Below, piece by piece: positions 26,972 to 37,215 of a DNA stretch of 64,000 nucleotides (position 1 is the stretch's first letter; every line of letters begins with the position of its first letter). A model generated the notes under the pieces. That model worked only from the letters and a program-made list of their open reading frames with translations. It was not told where the DNA came from and ran no database searches. Source of the stretch: Pseudomonas sp. PIC25 (GTDB taxonomy: Bacteria; Pseudomonadota; Gammaproteobacteria; Pseudomonadales; Pseudomonadaceae); NCBI RefSeq assembly GCF_002286785.1, contig NZ_MUJY01000191.1, positions 1 to 64,000 on the forward strand, given 5' to 3'. Both the position numbers and the translations under genes were made by a program.

Positions 26972-27747
26972 TGGAGTGGTCGGGGGAGCAAGCGGCTCCG
27001 ACCAATGGCAAGGTTGCCCTGGTCACCGGAGCCGCGCGCGGCATCGGGCTGGGAATCGCTGCCTGGCTGATCGCGGAAGGGTGGCAGGTCGTGCTGGCCG
27101 ATGTGGACCGCGAACGCGGTTCGAAGGTGACCAAGGCCTTGGGTGTCAATGCCTGGTTCGTGGCGATGGATGTCGCCCACGAATGCCAGGTAGCGGTCGG
27201 CGTGGCCGAGGTGCTCGGACAATTCGGGCGTCTGGACGCGCTGGTGTGCAATGCCGCGATTGCCGAGCCCTACAACCCTCCGCTGGAAAGCCTTCAGTTA
27301 TCGCATTGGAACCGTGTTCTGGCGGTCAATTTGACTGGTCCCATGCTGGTGGCCAAGCACGCAGCTCCCTATCTGCGCGCTCACAACGGCTCCATTATCA
27401 ACGTGGCATCGACCCGTGCGCATCAGTCCGAGGCGGACAGCGAAGCCTATGCCGCCAGCAAGGGCGGGTTGCTGGCGCTGACTCATGCGCTGGCGTTGAG
27501 CCTGGGACCGGATATTCGCGTCAATGCGGTCAGCCCCGGTTGGATCGATGCGCGCGATCCCTCCGCCCGTCATGAGGCGCCGCTGGGTGAGTCCGATCAT
27601 GTTCAGCATCCGGTTGGGCGGGTTGGCAGTGTCGAGGATGTTGCCTCGCTGGTGGCATGGCTGCTGTCGGATAACGCGGGTTTCGTGACCGGCCAGGAAT
27701 TCATCGTCGACGGCGGTATGACCCGCAAGATGATCTACCGGGACTGA
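26968..27747 (+). CDS. SDR family oxidoreductase cotranscribed with metZ
   Basis: A 259-residue classical short-chain dehydrogenase. It contains TGAARGIG (residues about 19-26), CNAAIAEP (the NNAG position), Ser in NVASTRAH and YAASKGG as the Tyr-X3-Lys catalytic pair. LADVDRERG after strand 2 places an Asp that favours NAD(H). The start overlaps the metZ stop (ATG 26968; a second ATG at 26971), so translation is coupled. The substrate is unknown. It converges on xcpQ. Confidence 0.88.
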   Translation: MMEWSGEQAAPTNGKVALVTGAARGIGLGIAAWLIAEGWQVVLADVDRERGSKVTKALGVNAWFVAMDVAHECQVAVGVAEVLGQFGRLDALVCNAAIAEPYNPPLESLQLSHWNRVLAVNLTGPMLVAKHAAPYLRAHNGSIINVASTRAHQSEADSEAYAASKGGLLALTHALALSLGPDIRVNAVSPGWIDARDPSARHEAPLGESDHVQHPVGRVGSVEDVASLVAWLLSDNAGFVTGQEFIVDGGMTRKMIYRD

Positions 27748-27833
27748 GCGGCCGCCGTCGAATCCATGTCTTGCGATATTCGTGGTGTTGTCACGAGCGG
27801 GCGGCCCCGAGGACCGCTGCTTCCCTGGTCGTC

Positions 27834-29804
27834 TTACGGTTTTTGATCGTGCGGGCGCACGTCGATAGCTGGTTCGCCCTGGCCACCGTCGAACAGTTGG
27901 GTCGGGTTCCTCGGCAGGATGCTGGGCCTGTTGCGGCTGGCATCGTCATCCAGCACGCGTATGTCCCCATATTTCTTCCCGGATAGCGCTGCGAGTCCTG
28001 CTGCGTCGCGAATCACGGTGGGCCGGAGGAAAACCATCAGGTTGCGTTTGACGTGCTGATCCTTGGTGGAGCGGAACAGCCGGCCCAGGAAGGGAATGTC
28101 GCCCAGCAGCGGGACCTTGGAGTCGGTGCGGGTGACATCGTCCTGGATCAGGCCGCCAAGCACGATGACCTGGCCGTCTTCGGCGAGGATGGTGCTCTTG
28201 ATCGAGCGCTTATTGGTCACCAGGTCAACGGCTTGTGCGTTCAGCGAGGTGCTGGGGGCGATGGAGGAGATTTCCTGCTCGAGTTCGAGGCGAAGGGTAG
28301 CCCCCTCGTTGATATGAGGCGTGACCTTGAGGGTAACGCCGATATCCTTGCGCTCGATGGTGGTGAACGGGTTGCTCGAGCCGGACGAGTCGGTGGTATA
28401 GGAGCCGGTCTGGAAGGGGACGTTCTGGCCGACCAGGATTTCCGCCTTCTGGTTGTCCAGCGTCAGCAGGCTCGGGGTCGAGAGCAGGTTGCTCTTGCTG
28501 TTGGATGACAGGGCGGTGATCAGGGCACCGAAATGGTCGGTGCCGATGCCTACGATGGCGCCATCGGGCAGTGTCAGGTCGTCCGGTATCTCTCCACTCT
28601 GGATCGCGCTCAGCACGGTTCCCACCGAAAGCCCCGTATTGCCGAAGTTGACGCCGCCGAGGCCGCCGGTCTTGCCACGGGCATCTACCGCCCACTGCAC
28701 GCCCAGTGCGTCGGAGATATCGCCGGAAATTTCGACGATGGCGGCTTCGACCATTACCTGGGCACGCGGTACGTCGAGCTGGCGCACGATGTCTTCCAGG
28801 GGCGCCAGCAGGTCCGGGTCGGCAAGCAGGACGAGGGCGTTGAGACTTTCGTCTGCGCGTATCAGGATGTTCTGGGGCTTTCCTGCTGCGGCTTCGCCGC
28901 CACCACCTTCCGGTGTCTTCAGGCCTTCGGATATCTGCCCGAGGGTTTCGGCCAGGGCCTTGGCATCGTTGTGTCGGAGACGGATCACCCGGGTATTGGC
29001 CGAGCGGGTCGTCGGGGTGTCCAGGGAGCGGGCCAGTTCCGCAAGCTTGGCACGTGCGGCTGGCGGACCGAGCAGAACCAGGCGGTTGGTGCGGGAGTCG
29101 GCGATGACCTGTGTGCCGGTGCCGCCCTTGGCCTGGCCGCGGTTGGCCGTATTGTTCAGTACTTCGGCGATATCCATCACCCAGGCGTACTGGAGGTTGA
29201 TGACGCTGTAATCGTCCGAACCCTTCTGATCGAGCTGGCGCACCAGATCCTCGATGCGGGCGATGTTGGCGCTGCGGTCGCTGATGATGAGGGCGTTGGC
29301 CGAAGTCACTGCCGCCAAGTGGCCGTACTGCGGAACCAGTGGGCGGATGAGCGGGATCAGTTCTGCCGCCGTGCCGTGCTGAACTTGGATGACGCGGGTT
29401 TCCAGCTTGTCGGGGGCTCCTTGGCCACCAATACCGCCTTCGGCCTTGGCTTCGGCGTTGGGTACGATACGCGCCTGATCGCCTTGGGTGATCACGCTGA
29501 AGCCATGGGTGGCCATGACCGAGAGGAACAGTTGATAGACCTCGCTCAGCGTTAGCGGGGCTTTCGATATGACACTGACTTGGCCTTTCACCCGTGGATC
29601 GATGACGAAGGTTTCGCCGGTAATGTCCGCAATCTGATCGACGAACGCACGGATATCAGCATCCTTGAGGTTGATCGTCCAGCGCTCGTCATTCTGCGTG
29701 ATGCCGCTGGGGGCGGCTTGCGGGGCGGCCAGCAGCGGCTGCGAAACAGCGCTCACGCCGGCCATGAAGAGAGCTAGGGTCAGACGGGGAAAAGTCAGAG
29801 GCAT
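27834..29804 (-). CDS. xcpQ: type II secretion secretin XcpQ (GspD)
   Basis: A 656-residue outer-membrane secretin, the channel of the type II secretion system. A signal peptide covers about residues 1-27 (cut near LLA-APQ). The N0 domain and N1-N3 ring domains (about 35-330) follow. The C-terminal secretin barrel contains the conserved VPLLGDIPFLGRLFR motif near residue 590 and the VGQNVPF segment. A short S domain ends the protein. It is the second gene of xcpP-xcpQ, 4 bp after xcpP. The rest of the Xcp apparatus is not in the window. Confidence 0.94.
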   Translation of the reverse strand: MPLTFPRLTLALFMAGVSAVSQPLLAAPQAAPSGITQNDERWTINLKDADIRAFVDQIADITGETFVIDPRVKGQVSVISKAPLTLSEVYQLFLSVMATHGFSVITQGDQARIVPNAEAKAEGGIGGQGAPDKLETRVIQVQHGTAAELIPLIRPLVPQYGHLAAVTSANALIISDRSANIARIEDLVRQLDQKGSDDYSVINLQYAWVMDIAEVLNNTANRGQAKGGTGTQVIADSRTNRLVLLGPPAARAKLAELARSLDTPTTRSANTRVIRLRHNDAKALAETLGQISEGLKTPEGGGGEAAAGKPQNILIRADESLNALVLLADPDLLAPLEDIVRQLDVPRAQVMVEAAIVEISGDISDALGVQWAVDARGKTGGLGGVNFGNTGLSVGTVLSAIQSGEIPDDLTLPDGAIVGIGTDHFGALITALSSNSKSNLLSTPSLLTLDNQKAEILVGQNVPFQTGSYTTDSSGSSNPFTTIERKDIGVTLKVTPHINEGATLRLELEQEISSIAPSTSLNAQAVDLVTNKRSIKSTILAEDGQVIVLGGLIQDDVTRTDSKVPLLGDIPFLGRLFRSTKDQHVKRNLMVFLRPTVIRDAAGLAALSGKKYGDIRVLDDDASRNRPSILPRNPTQLFDGGQGEPAIDVRPHDQKP

Positions 29805-29808
29805 CGGT

Positions 29809-30543
29809 TCAGTCGCTTTCCATGGGCTGTTCGGTGTCGGAGTCGCTCGGCATATCCTCTGGCGGCGATGTCTCCTCCGGGTGATCCTCGGGCGCGCTAC
29901 CGGCCGCCTCCATTTGTTCGCGAAGTGCTTCCATCCGTTCGCGCAGCAGTTCGGCGTCCTCTTGCTCCAGCGTGTTCATTTGCCCGGTATGGTCGAGCGA
30001 CTCTTCCATCAGGTAATTGGCGGGGCCGGACCCCGATCGGGCAGCGGGAAATGGCAGTGTTTCCAATCGCCCGTTGCGCTCGATCTCGACGCGATCACGA
30101 TAGACCGCATGCAAGCGTATGCCGCCTTCCAGTTCGGCGCCCACCCGGTAACGCTGCGGCTTGCCTCCTTCGCTCTGGATGATTGCACTGGACCGTTCCG
30201 GGTCGGCATGCACGAAGCTGCCATGCAAAGTGAGGCGCAGGTTGGTCGCGGGCGGTGGTGCATTGCCGGCAACTGCGTTGCTAGGACCGAACAAAGGCTC
30301 CAATCGTTCCAGCACGGGCGCGCTATGAATGACAGGGGTATCGGTGGCGACAGTCTGGGTGGGCGCGCGCATCAGCCGTATCCATCCGGCGGTCTGCCAG
30401 GCGAGGCTGACGCACATGGCGAATATCAATGCCGCACCGACCAGCTTGGGCGCATGTAGCTGCAGCCAGCGCGGGGCACCTGCAAAGGGCAAAGGAATCA
30501 CTCCGGCAAACGTTGTAGTTATGTTGGATCGCGTATCGATCAT
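29809..30543 (-). CDS. xcpP: type II secretion protein XcpP (GspC)
   Basis: A 244-residue bitopic inner-membrane protein that connects the secretin to the inner-membrane platform and helps set substrate specificity. One transmembrane helix is at about 34-54, followed by a Pro-rich linker. The HR domain (about 85-165; NLRLTLHGSFVHADPERSSAII) contacts secretin N0, and a C-terminal coiled coil (about 185-215) comes last. An acidic tail rich in Glu/Asp/Pro follows. The start is set at ATG 30543 (MIDTRSN); the frame is open to 30594. In P. aeruginosa xcpR-Z start divergently just upstream, but here they do not. Confidence 0.9.
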   Translation of the reverse strand: MIDTRSNITTTFAGVIPLPFAGAPRWLQLHAPKLVGAALIFAMCVSLAWQTAGWIRLMRAPTQTVATDTPVIHSAPVLERLEPLFGPSNAVAGNAPPPATNLRLTLHGSFVHADPERSSAIIQSEGGKPQRYRVGAELEGGIRLHAVYRDRVEIERNGRLETLPFPAARSGSGPANYLMEESLDHTGQMNTLEQEDAELLRERMEALREQMEAAGSAPEDHPEETSPPEDMPSDSDTEQPMESD

Positions 30544-30898
30544 AACAGCTCGTGCGTCTCGAGCAGCACCCCGTCCGGGTGCTTGACGCGACACATAGAG
30601 TAGCGGGTGTCATGCGTCGGCTCGCGGTGAGACAGCACATATTGGATGCCCGGCTCGGGCTGGCGCTCGTTTCGGCAAGGCCGTGATACGTGTTGGTTGT
30701 TACGGTTTCAAGTCGTGCCTGTTTTGGCGGACATCGTCCGGAGTATGGGGCAGGGCGGGCCGGATGATCACGATTGGGGCTTGGATATTCTTGGCTGCGC
30801 CAATCCGGTGCGTTGGAAGATGCTGAATGTGCCTGTCGAGCGTGCGAGCCGATCGGCTTCCTGGTTTCCGCTTCTCAAGAAAAAATTCAAGCAGGGTG
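30544..30898. other. intergenic region upstream of xcpP, no xcpR
   Basis: About 350 bp without a supported gene. I read it in all frames for the XcpR N-terminus or an XcpZ tail and saw neither. The open frames here (for example 30646-30924 plus and a 24-codon frame at 30612-30686) lack ribosome sites and family motifs. It should hold the xcpPQ promoter on the minus strand; no lux-box-like dyad stood out. Confidence 0.6.
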
Positions 30899-30927
30899 TT
30901 GACTTACCTTCGGTGCCTGCGTAAATT
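30899..30927 (+). promoter_or_regulatory. sigma-70 promoter of the tRNA-Val/tRNA-Asp operon
   Basis: TTGACT (30899-30904), 17 bp and TAAATT (30922-30927) give a near-consensus promoter. A GC-rich discriminator (GCGCGCC, from about 30928) follows, typical of stable-RNA promoters under stringent control. The start site would be near 30934, about 14 bp before tRNA-Val. Confidence 0.8.
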
Positions 30928-30947
30928 GCGCGCCTCGCAAGGCGATC

Positions 30948-31023
30948 GGCTGATTAGCTCAGCTGGGAGAGCACCTGCATCACACGCAGGGGGTCGGCGG
31001 TTCGATCCCGTCATCAGCCACCA
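30948..31023 (+). tRNA. tRNA-Val (anticodon CAC)
   Basis: A 76-nt cloverleaf. The acceptor GGCTGAT pairs with ATCAGCC, the D arm is AGCTCAGCTGGGAGAGC, and the anticodon stem CCTGC/GCAGG encloses loop ATCACAC with anticodon CAC, reading GUG. The T arm contains GGTTCGATC. CCA is encoded (31021-31023). It is the first gene of a two-tRNA operon. Confidence 0.93.
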
Positions 31024-31058
31024 AGGTCTTGCGAAACGGACGAAAGTCCAGCCGACGC

Positions 31059-31135
31059 GCAGCGGTAGTTCAGTCGGTTAGAATACCGGCCTGTCACGCC
31101 GGGGGTCGCGGGTTCGAGTCCCGTCCGCTGCGCCA
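31059..31135 (+). tRNA. tRNA-Asp (anticodon GTC)
   Basis: A 77-nt cloverleaf. The acceptor GCAGCGG pairs with CCGCTGC. The anticodon loop CTGTCAC carries GTC. The D arm TAGTTCAGTCGGTTAGAATA and T arm GGGTTCGAGTCCC are those of bacterial tRNA-Asp. The discriminator is G and CCA is encoded (31133-31135). It lies 35 bp after tRNA-Val and is followed by a terminator. Confidence 0.95.
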
Positions 31136-31140
31136 CATCG

Positions 31141-31175
31141 AAAGCCCTCAGGTAGCAATACCTGGGGGCTTTTTC
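31141..31175 (+). terminator. terminator of the tRNA-Val/tRNA-Asp operon
   Basis: AAAGCCCtCAGGTA (31141-31154), a 4-nt loop GCAA, and TACCTGgGGGCTTTTT make a long stem with a T tract. This is a strong intrinsic terminator. Confidence 0.9.
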
Positions 31176-31278
31176 TTTGTGCCTTGCATTCCACATTCAT
31201 TTTTTGTTCATCTGGGCACCTTAGCCTGTTGGCATGGTCTTTGTTTTCTGAAATTCCAACAGCACAGGAGAAAGCCCT

Positions 31279-31365
31279 ATGGACGACTATCAAGAAGAGC
31301 TCCTCGAATACCATGCTTTCGAGCAGGACCCTGTCGAGCCGGCGGACGACGCCACCGAGCTCTGA
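31279..31365 (+). CDS. 28-residue acidic microprotein (candidate)
   Basis: A short frame, ATG 31279 to TGA 31365, encodes 28 residues beginning MDDYQEELLEYHAFEQ and ending DDATEL. It is strongly acidic (about 11 Asp/Glu, almost no basic residues). AGGAG at 31265-31269, 9 bp before the ATG, is a good ribosome site. The frame ends exactly one base before the stop of the convergent AraC gene, so it does not overlap that gene. No function can be assigned. The compact gene-like layout and non-random composition argue that it is real. Confidence 0.55.
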   Translation: MDDYQEELLEYHAFEQDPVEPADDATEL

Positions 31366-32403
31366 TCACCCCGCTTGCCGCTGGGCGCGGCGGAATTCGC
31401 CAGGCGTCTGTCCGCTCCAGCGCTTGAAGGCGCGCTGGAAGGCTTCGGCAGAGGCGAAGCCGAGCAGATAGGCAATTTCGCCGAAGGCAAGCTCCGTATC
31501 GCGGATGTAGGTCATCGCCAGGTCGCGACGAGTGTCGTTGAGGATGCTGCGGAACTGGGTGCCTTCTTCGGCCAGCTTGCGACGAAGCGTCCAAGTGGGT
31601 AGTTGCAGTCGTGCGGCTACTTCTTCGAGGTCCGGCTCGCGTCCGTTGAGTAGCGGGCCGAGCAATTGAATGATGCGTTCGCGCAGGCTTCGAGTGCGGG
31701 TCTGCTGCTCCAACTCTCTTTCGCAGATTTCCAGCAACTGGCGCCAGGTGCTCGGGCAGTGTTCCGGGTTGCGTAGCGCCAGGCTCGTTTGATCCAGGCG
31801 CAGCTGATTTTCCTTGGCGCCGAATTCCGGCGCGCAGCCAAGCAGTTCGATGTACCGCTCGGCATAGCCTGGAGCGGGAAATTCGATCTCGATTTTTTCC
31901 ACGCGAAGGGACTGCCGGGCCAGGAAGCCGAGTTGGAAAATCCAACTGGATAGCACCGAGTCCACTACGAAGCGGTTGTAGTTGTTGTACGGGCTGATGG
32001 AATAGAAGCGAAGCCAGGCGCCCCCGGCATCCTCGTGAAAGCTGGAGTGTCCACGATAATTCGAGGCATAGAGCGGCTCGAAGCGGATCAGTGCGCGTGC
32101 CGCTTCGCGAACCGTGGGAGCCTGTGCTGCGGTTACGCCTGCCAGGCCGACTTGGCTGAGCCGGCTGAGCCGGCCCATCGAGAGACCGATTGCTGCGTTA
32201 CCGGTCAGTTGGATCGCCGCGTGGCCGAGCCGCATGTAGCGTGGAATCGAGAGGCGGGCCCGGGATTCTCCCAGGCGCACCGGGTCCAGTCCGTATTGTT
32301 CCAAAAGGGGCGCTGGATCGATCCCGTGTTCTCGAACGGTATCGGCCAAGCTATGGACGAAGCCCGCCGAGAGGTCGCCGAGGCGAACCCGCTGCGCTTT
32401 CAT
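31366..32403 (-). CDS. AraC family transcriptional regulator (OruR-like)
   Basis: A 345-residue regulator. The N-terminal part (about 15-205) looks like the AraC_binding_2/DUF4123-free ligand domain of the OruR/ArgR-type regulators (SADTVREHG...LSIPRYMRLGHAAIQLTG). The C-terminal double helix-turn-helix (about 240-340) is diagnostic: LQLPTWTLRRKLAEEGTQF and the closing FAEIAYLLGF-like GFASAEAFQRAFKRWSGQTPGEFR. Its start overlaps the stop of the nitrilase-like gene by 4 bp, so the two form an operon. A 21-bp-spaced direct repeat upstream of that operon and of fadH is a likely binding site. Confidence 0.9.
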   Translation of the reverse strand: MKAQRVRLGDLSAGFVHSLADTVREHGIDPAPLLEQYGLDPVRLGESRARLSIPRYMRLGHAAIQLTGNAAIGLSMGRLSRLSQVGLAGVTAAQAPTVREAARALIRFEPLYASNYRGHSSFHEDAGGAWLRFYSISPYNNYNRFVVDSVLSSWIFQLGFLARQSLRVEKIEIEFPAPGYAERYIELLGCAPEFGAKENQLRLDQTSLALRNPEHCPSTWRQLLEICERELEQQTRTRSLRERIIQLLGPLLNGREPDLEEVAARLQLPTWTLRRKLAEEGTQFRSILNDTRRDLAMTYIRDTELAFGEIAYLLGFASAEAFQRAFKRWSGQTPGEFRRAQRQAG

Positions 32404-33350
32404 CGAGGCCCTATCCAGGTATTGAGCAGATGGCTGCCCGGCGCAGTGCTCATTTGGGGGGCGGCGCTGGGAGTCAGTTCGATGTTGCGGGAGGCGCCGC
32501 CGATCGGCCAGCTCAGCTTTCCGCGAAGGAACAGCGGGGCGCCTGCCGGTTCGCCATCCGGCCCGCGCAGGGCAGTCTGCGGGTAGCCGGGGCTCCAGTC
32601 CCGTTCGACGCTAAGATGGCGCTCGCCCAACTGCACCTGCTGCGTGTGGCCGCTGTCCGGGCGCCAGGGCCAGGGCTCCTTGTAGAGATCGCCGAGAATT
32701 TCACCGTCAGGCCCGAATACCAGGCTGAGATTGCGCAGGGGGCCGTTGCCGCTGCGCAGTCGGCCGTCCTGCAGGTACGGCTCGGGTAGCAACATGGAGC
32801 CGGCCAGCAGCGTGATGCGGTAGTCGCGGGCGAGGGCGGAGAACAATTGCTGATAGTCCGCAGCCATCTGCTCGGCTTTCATCCTGAGAAGGGCTTCATC
32901 CAGGCGATCGGCATCGAGGTTCAGAACCAGGGCCTTGATCGCCAGCAGGGGGTTGCCGAGAAGCAGCCAGTTGCGGACTTCCTGGCGGCTTCGGGCGCGA
33001 TAGAACTCGACCTTTTCGTCTCGTGCCAGCAGCCAGGTGCCGATATGGTCGGGGAGTGCCACCAGTGTGTTGGCATCAAGGAGTCCTTCGGCCTTGGCGC
33101 GGTCGAGGGCGGCGACCAACTTCAGTCGCAAGTGGTCCGGGCTCTGGTAGTCCAGCGGAAAGAGTTCCGGGCGGATCGACAGGATGTTGGCTTCCGCGTC
33201 GATGGGTCTTGGCTCCGTGTCGATCGTGCTGCGGAGATCGGACAGGTAATGGGCGGAGGGGCGCCGTTCGGCCCAGACCAGAAAGGCTGCGAGGCATCCG
33301 GCAAGGATGACGAGGACGAGAAGAGCGGAGATCTTGCGCATATGCGCCAC
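32400..33350 (-). CDS. nitrilase-superfamily-like membrane-anchored protein lacking the usual triad
   Basis: A 316-residue protein. An N-terminal hydrophobic helix (about 7-27, containing LVILAGCLAAFLVWAE) is either an uncleaved anchor or, because of the LAGC, a lipoprotein-like signal. The body resembles carbon-nitrogen hydrolases: a LVALPDHIG strand sits where the catalytic Glu strand normally is, and VFGPDGEILGDLYKEPWPW carries the usual Lys. The Glu position reads Asp, and the expected catalytic Cys segment has no Cys. Enzyme activity is therefore doubtful. The start is ATG 33350, or ATG 33341 (MRKIS). It is the first gene of an operon with the AraC regulator. Confidence 0.6.
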   Translation of the reverse strand: MAHMRKISALLVLVILAGCLAAFLVWAERRPSAHYLSDLRSTIDTEPRPIDAEANILSIRPELFPLDYQSPDHLRLKLVAALDRAKAEGLLDANTLVALPDHIGTWLLARDEKVEFYRARSRQEVRNWLLLGNPLLAIKALVLNLDADRLDEALLRMKAEQMAADYQQLFSALARDYRITLLAGSMLLPEPYLQDGRLRSGNGPLRNLSLVFGPDGEILGDLYKEPWPWRPDSGHTQQVQLGERHLSVERDWSPGYPQTALRGPDGEPAGAPLFLRGKLSWPIGGASRNIELTPSAAPQMSTAPGSHLLNTWIGPR

Positions 33351-33392
33351 AGGGTAGGCATATGCCAGGGACTTGCCAAGCGTGGCTGTGCA

Positions 33393-33422
33393 TTTCGATC
33401 AATAAGTTGTCACTTTCGATCA
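33393..33422 (+). promoter_or_regulatory. 21-bp-spaced direct repeat, likely AraC-type operator
   Basis: TTTCGATCA occurs at 33393-33401 and again at 33414-33422, exactly 21 bp apart, with partial similarity continuing to an AG six bases on. Two direct half-sites one or two helical turns apart are the signature of AraC-family operators. It lies in the 163-bp divergent region between the AraC-containing operon and fadH. Confidence 0.55.
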
Positions 33423-33492
33423 TTGAGTCGAAAGAGTGCGCTCCTTATCGTCTGCCCTCATCGACTTCGCCCATAGAGGCGAGCGCCCGTGA

Positions 33493-35550
<2,058 letters not shown>

Positions 35551-35580
35551 TCCGGTCGACGGATATTCGCGTCACTGTTC

Positions 35581-35611
35581 AAACGCCCCGATGATGGGGC
35601 GTTTTCTTTTT
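35581..35611 (+). terminator. terminator after fadH
   Basis: AAACGCCCC (35581-35589) pairs with GGGGCGTTT (35596-35604) around GATGAT, then TCTTTTT. This is a strong intrinsic terminator. The remaining 230 bp to the next gene hold no recognisable feature beyond a presumed promoter. Confidence 0.88.
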
Positions 35612-35843
35612 GGATCGCTGGCAGATTATCGGCGGCCATGGCTACGGAACTCTTCACAGCTTTCGTTGTCGTTCCTTTCCGCTGGGCAGGACAGGCCGGC
35701 GTACTGCTAACCCGGTCACATTGCCCGCTTCGCTTTTTCCCCTAGACTTGCAAGGACAACGAGATAGCGCCAGTTTCTAAGGCGCGAATTATCCGCTGAC
35801 TTGGTGTCGGGGATTTTGCCGGGCTGGCCTACGAGGGAAATCG

Positions 35844-37211
35844 ATGAGCATCCAGAACAAGCCGCAGATGGTCGAAGCCGTCATGTTCTTCGGCGAGCGC
35901 GGCATTTGTAAGGAAATGCTCTTTCCCGAGTTCGAGGCTGTACTCGATGGTGTGGTGAATATCCCCGAGTTCGCCGATCAGCAAATGCGTGCGGCCTATC
36001 TGCTGATCAACCCCCGTCTCATGGTGCGGGCCGCTGTCTTCTTCTACTTGGATTTCGACGAAAAGGGAGGCGCCGACTCCGGTTGGAACATCCCGTTGCG
36101 CCATCTGGCCGACCGTGCCGGCCGTGGCCCCGACCTGGGGGCCGGGCCGATCCGTCTGGCCTGTCGCAGCCAGTGCCCGGTGTCCTGGCACCAGATGCAT
36201 TTGTGGGACCCTAGCCTGGCGCCGGGGCAGAACGATCTGGTCATTCTTCGCGATGCGGCCAAGCGCAATAACCTCGGCTTGCTGGTCGAGGATGATACGC
36301 CCCAGGCCGTCGCGCCGGAGCGCCTGCAAATGGCCCCGGAAGACAAGTGGTACGCGCCGGATGTCGCGAAGGAGTCGGCCGACAAACTGGCCGAACAGTT
36401 GGACCAGGAACACCGGCTGAAAACCGCGCAACTCATCAAGCAGCAGCGTCTGCGCATCGCCAGCCTGGGCCAGCAGCACGAAGAGGAACTGGCCAAGCTC
36501 CGCCTGGCGGCGGAGGAGCAGCGCAAGCAATTGCAGGCGGAAATCCAGCGTCTGCATCAAGGCTTGCGTCAGCAGGAAGAGCTGAATGCCAACCTCAAGG
36601 CGCAGCTCGAGGCGCAGGCCGACAGCATCCAGAAGACCCGTGAGGAAATGACCGAGCAGATGCGCGCGATGGAGCGTCACGGACGGACCGAGTCCGACAT
36701 CCTGCGCAGCCAGTTCGATCAGGAATTGAAGGTGCGGGTCGCTGCGGCGGTAGCGGAATACAAGGAGCAATTGGCGATCCGCGACGTGGAACTGGCCTAC
36801 CGCAGCGAGCAGCAGGCCCAGTTGCAGAAGGACGTAGAGCGCCTGCAACAGGAGCGTGACCGCTTCGCCAGCGAAGGTGGCGACCATATTCTGGAACGGC
36901 TGGCCAAACTCGGTGTGGTCTTCGTCGTCTACCACCCCGGTGCGGGTCACCTCACCATTCCGCTGCAGGACATCGCCCGCTATCAGGACAACCCCATGGC
37001 TTATGCCGCGGCCAAGTGCTTTGTCTCCGAGACGCAGTACCGTGAGTGGCTGGCGCACTATCAGCAACCCACCTGCGATGCGACATTGCCGAGCGGAGAG
37101 CGTTGCGCCATGCCGATCGACCGCATCGATACGCCGAGCCGTTTCGTGTCCGGCGAGTCCAATTGCTGTACCCGGCACAAGGCAAGCGCCCGCCTGCGTA
37201 CCGTCAGCTAG
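35844..37211 (+). CDS. coiled-coil protein with Cys/His C-terminal module, function unknown
   Basis: A 455-residue cytoplasmic protein without signal peptide. Residues 1-165 are a compact domain rich in conserved-looking segments (FFYLDFDEKGG, HQMHLWDP). Residues about 175-370 are a long Glu/Gln/Leu heptad coiled coil. Residues about 375-455 form a C-terminal domain with a Cys-X9-Cys...Cys-Cys-X2-His pattern that could bind zinc. A homologue sits at the same place in P. aeruginosa, as I remember. No function is assigned; the layout resembles a structural or scaffolding protein. The PLP gene starts 4 bp later. Confidence 0.8.
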   Translation: MSIQNKPQMVEAVMFFGERGICKEMLFPEFEAVLDGVVNIPEFADQQMRAAYLLINPRLMVRAAVFFYLDFDEKGGADSGWNIPLRHLADRAGRGPDLGAGPIRLACRSQCPVSWHQMHLWDPSLAPGQNDLVILRDAAKRNNLGLLVEDDTPQAVAPERLQMAPEDKWYAPDVAKESADKLAEQLDQEHRLKTAQLIKQQRLRIASLGQQHEEELAKLRLAAEEQRKQLQAEIQRLHQGLRQQEELNANLKAQLEAQADSIQKTREEMTEQMRAMERHGRTESDILRSQFDQELKVRVAAAVAEYKEQLAIRDVELAYRSEQQAQLQKDVERLQQERDRFASEGGDHILERLAKLGVVFVVYHPGAGHLTIPLQDIARYQDNPMAYAAAKCFVSETQYREWLAHYQQPTCDATLPSGERCAMPIDRIDTPSRFVSGESNCCTRHKASARLRTVS

Positions 37212-37215
37212 ACCT

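Noticed and set aside
30646-30924. 92-codon frame between xcpP and tRNA-Val
   Set aside because: No ribosome site or recognisable motif, and it runs into the tRNA promoter. Checked specifically as a possible xcpR remnant and not similar to one.
30948-31135. tRNA pair as an integration site of a mobile element
   Set aside because: No integrase and no second copy of a tRNA 3' end was seen in the window, so an att site cannot be supported.
36856-37215. N-terminal extension of the PLP enzyme
   Set aside because: It lies wholly inside the coiled-coil gene in another frame and shows no PLP-family sequence before about 37216.
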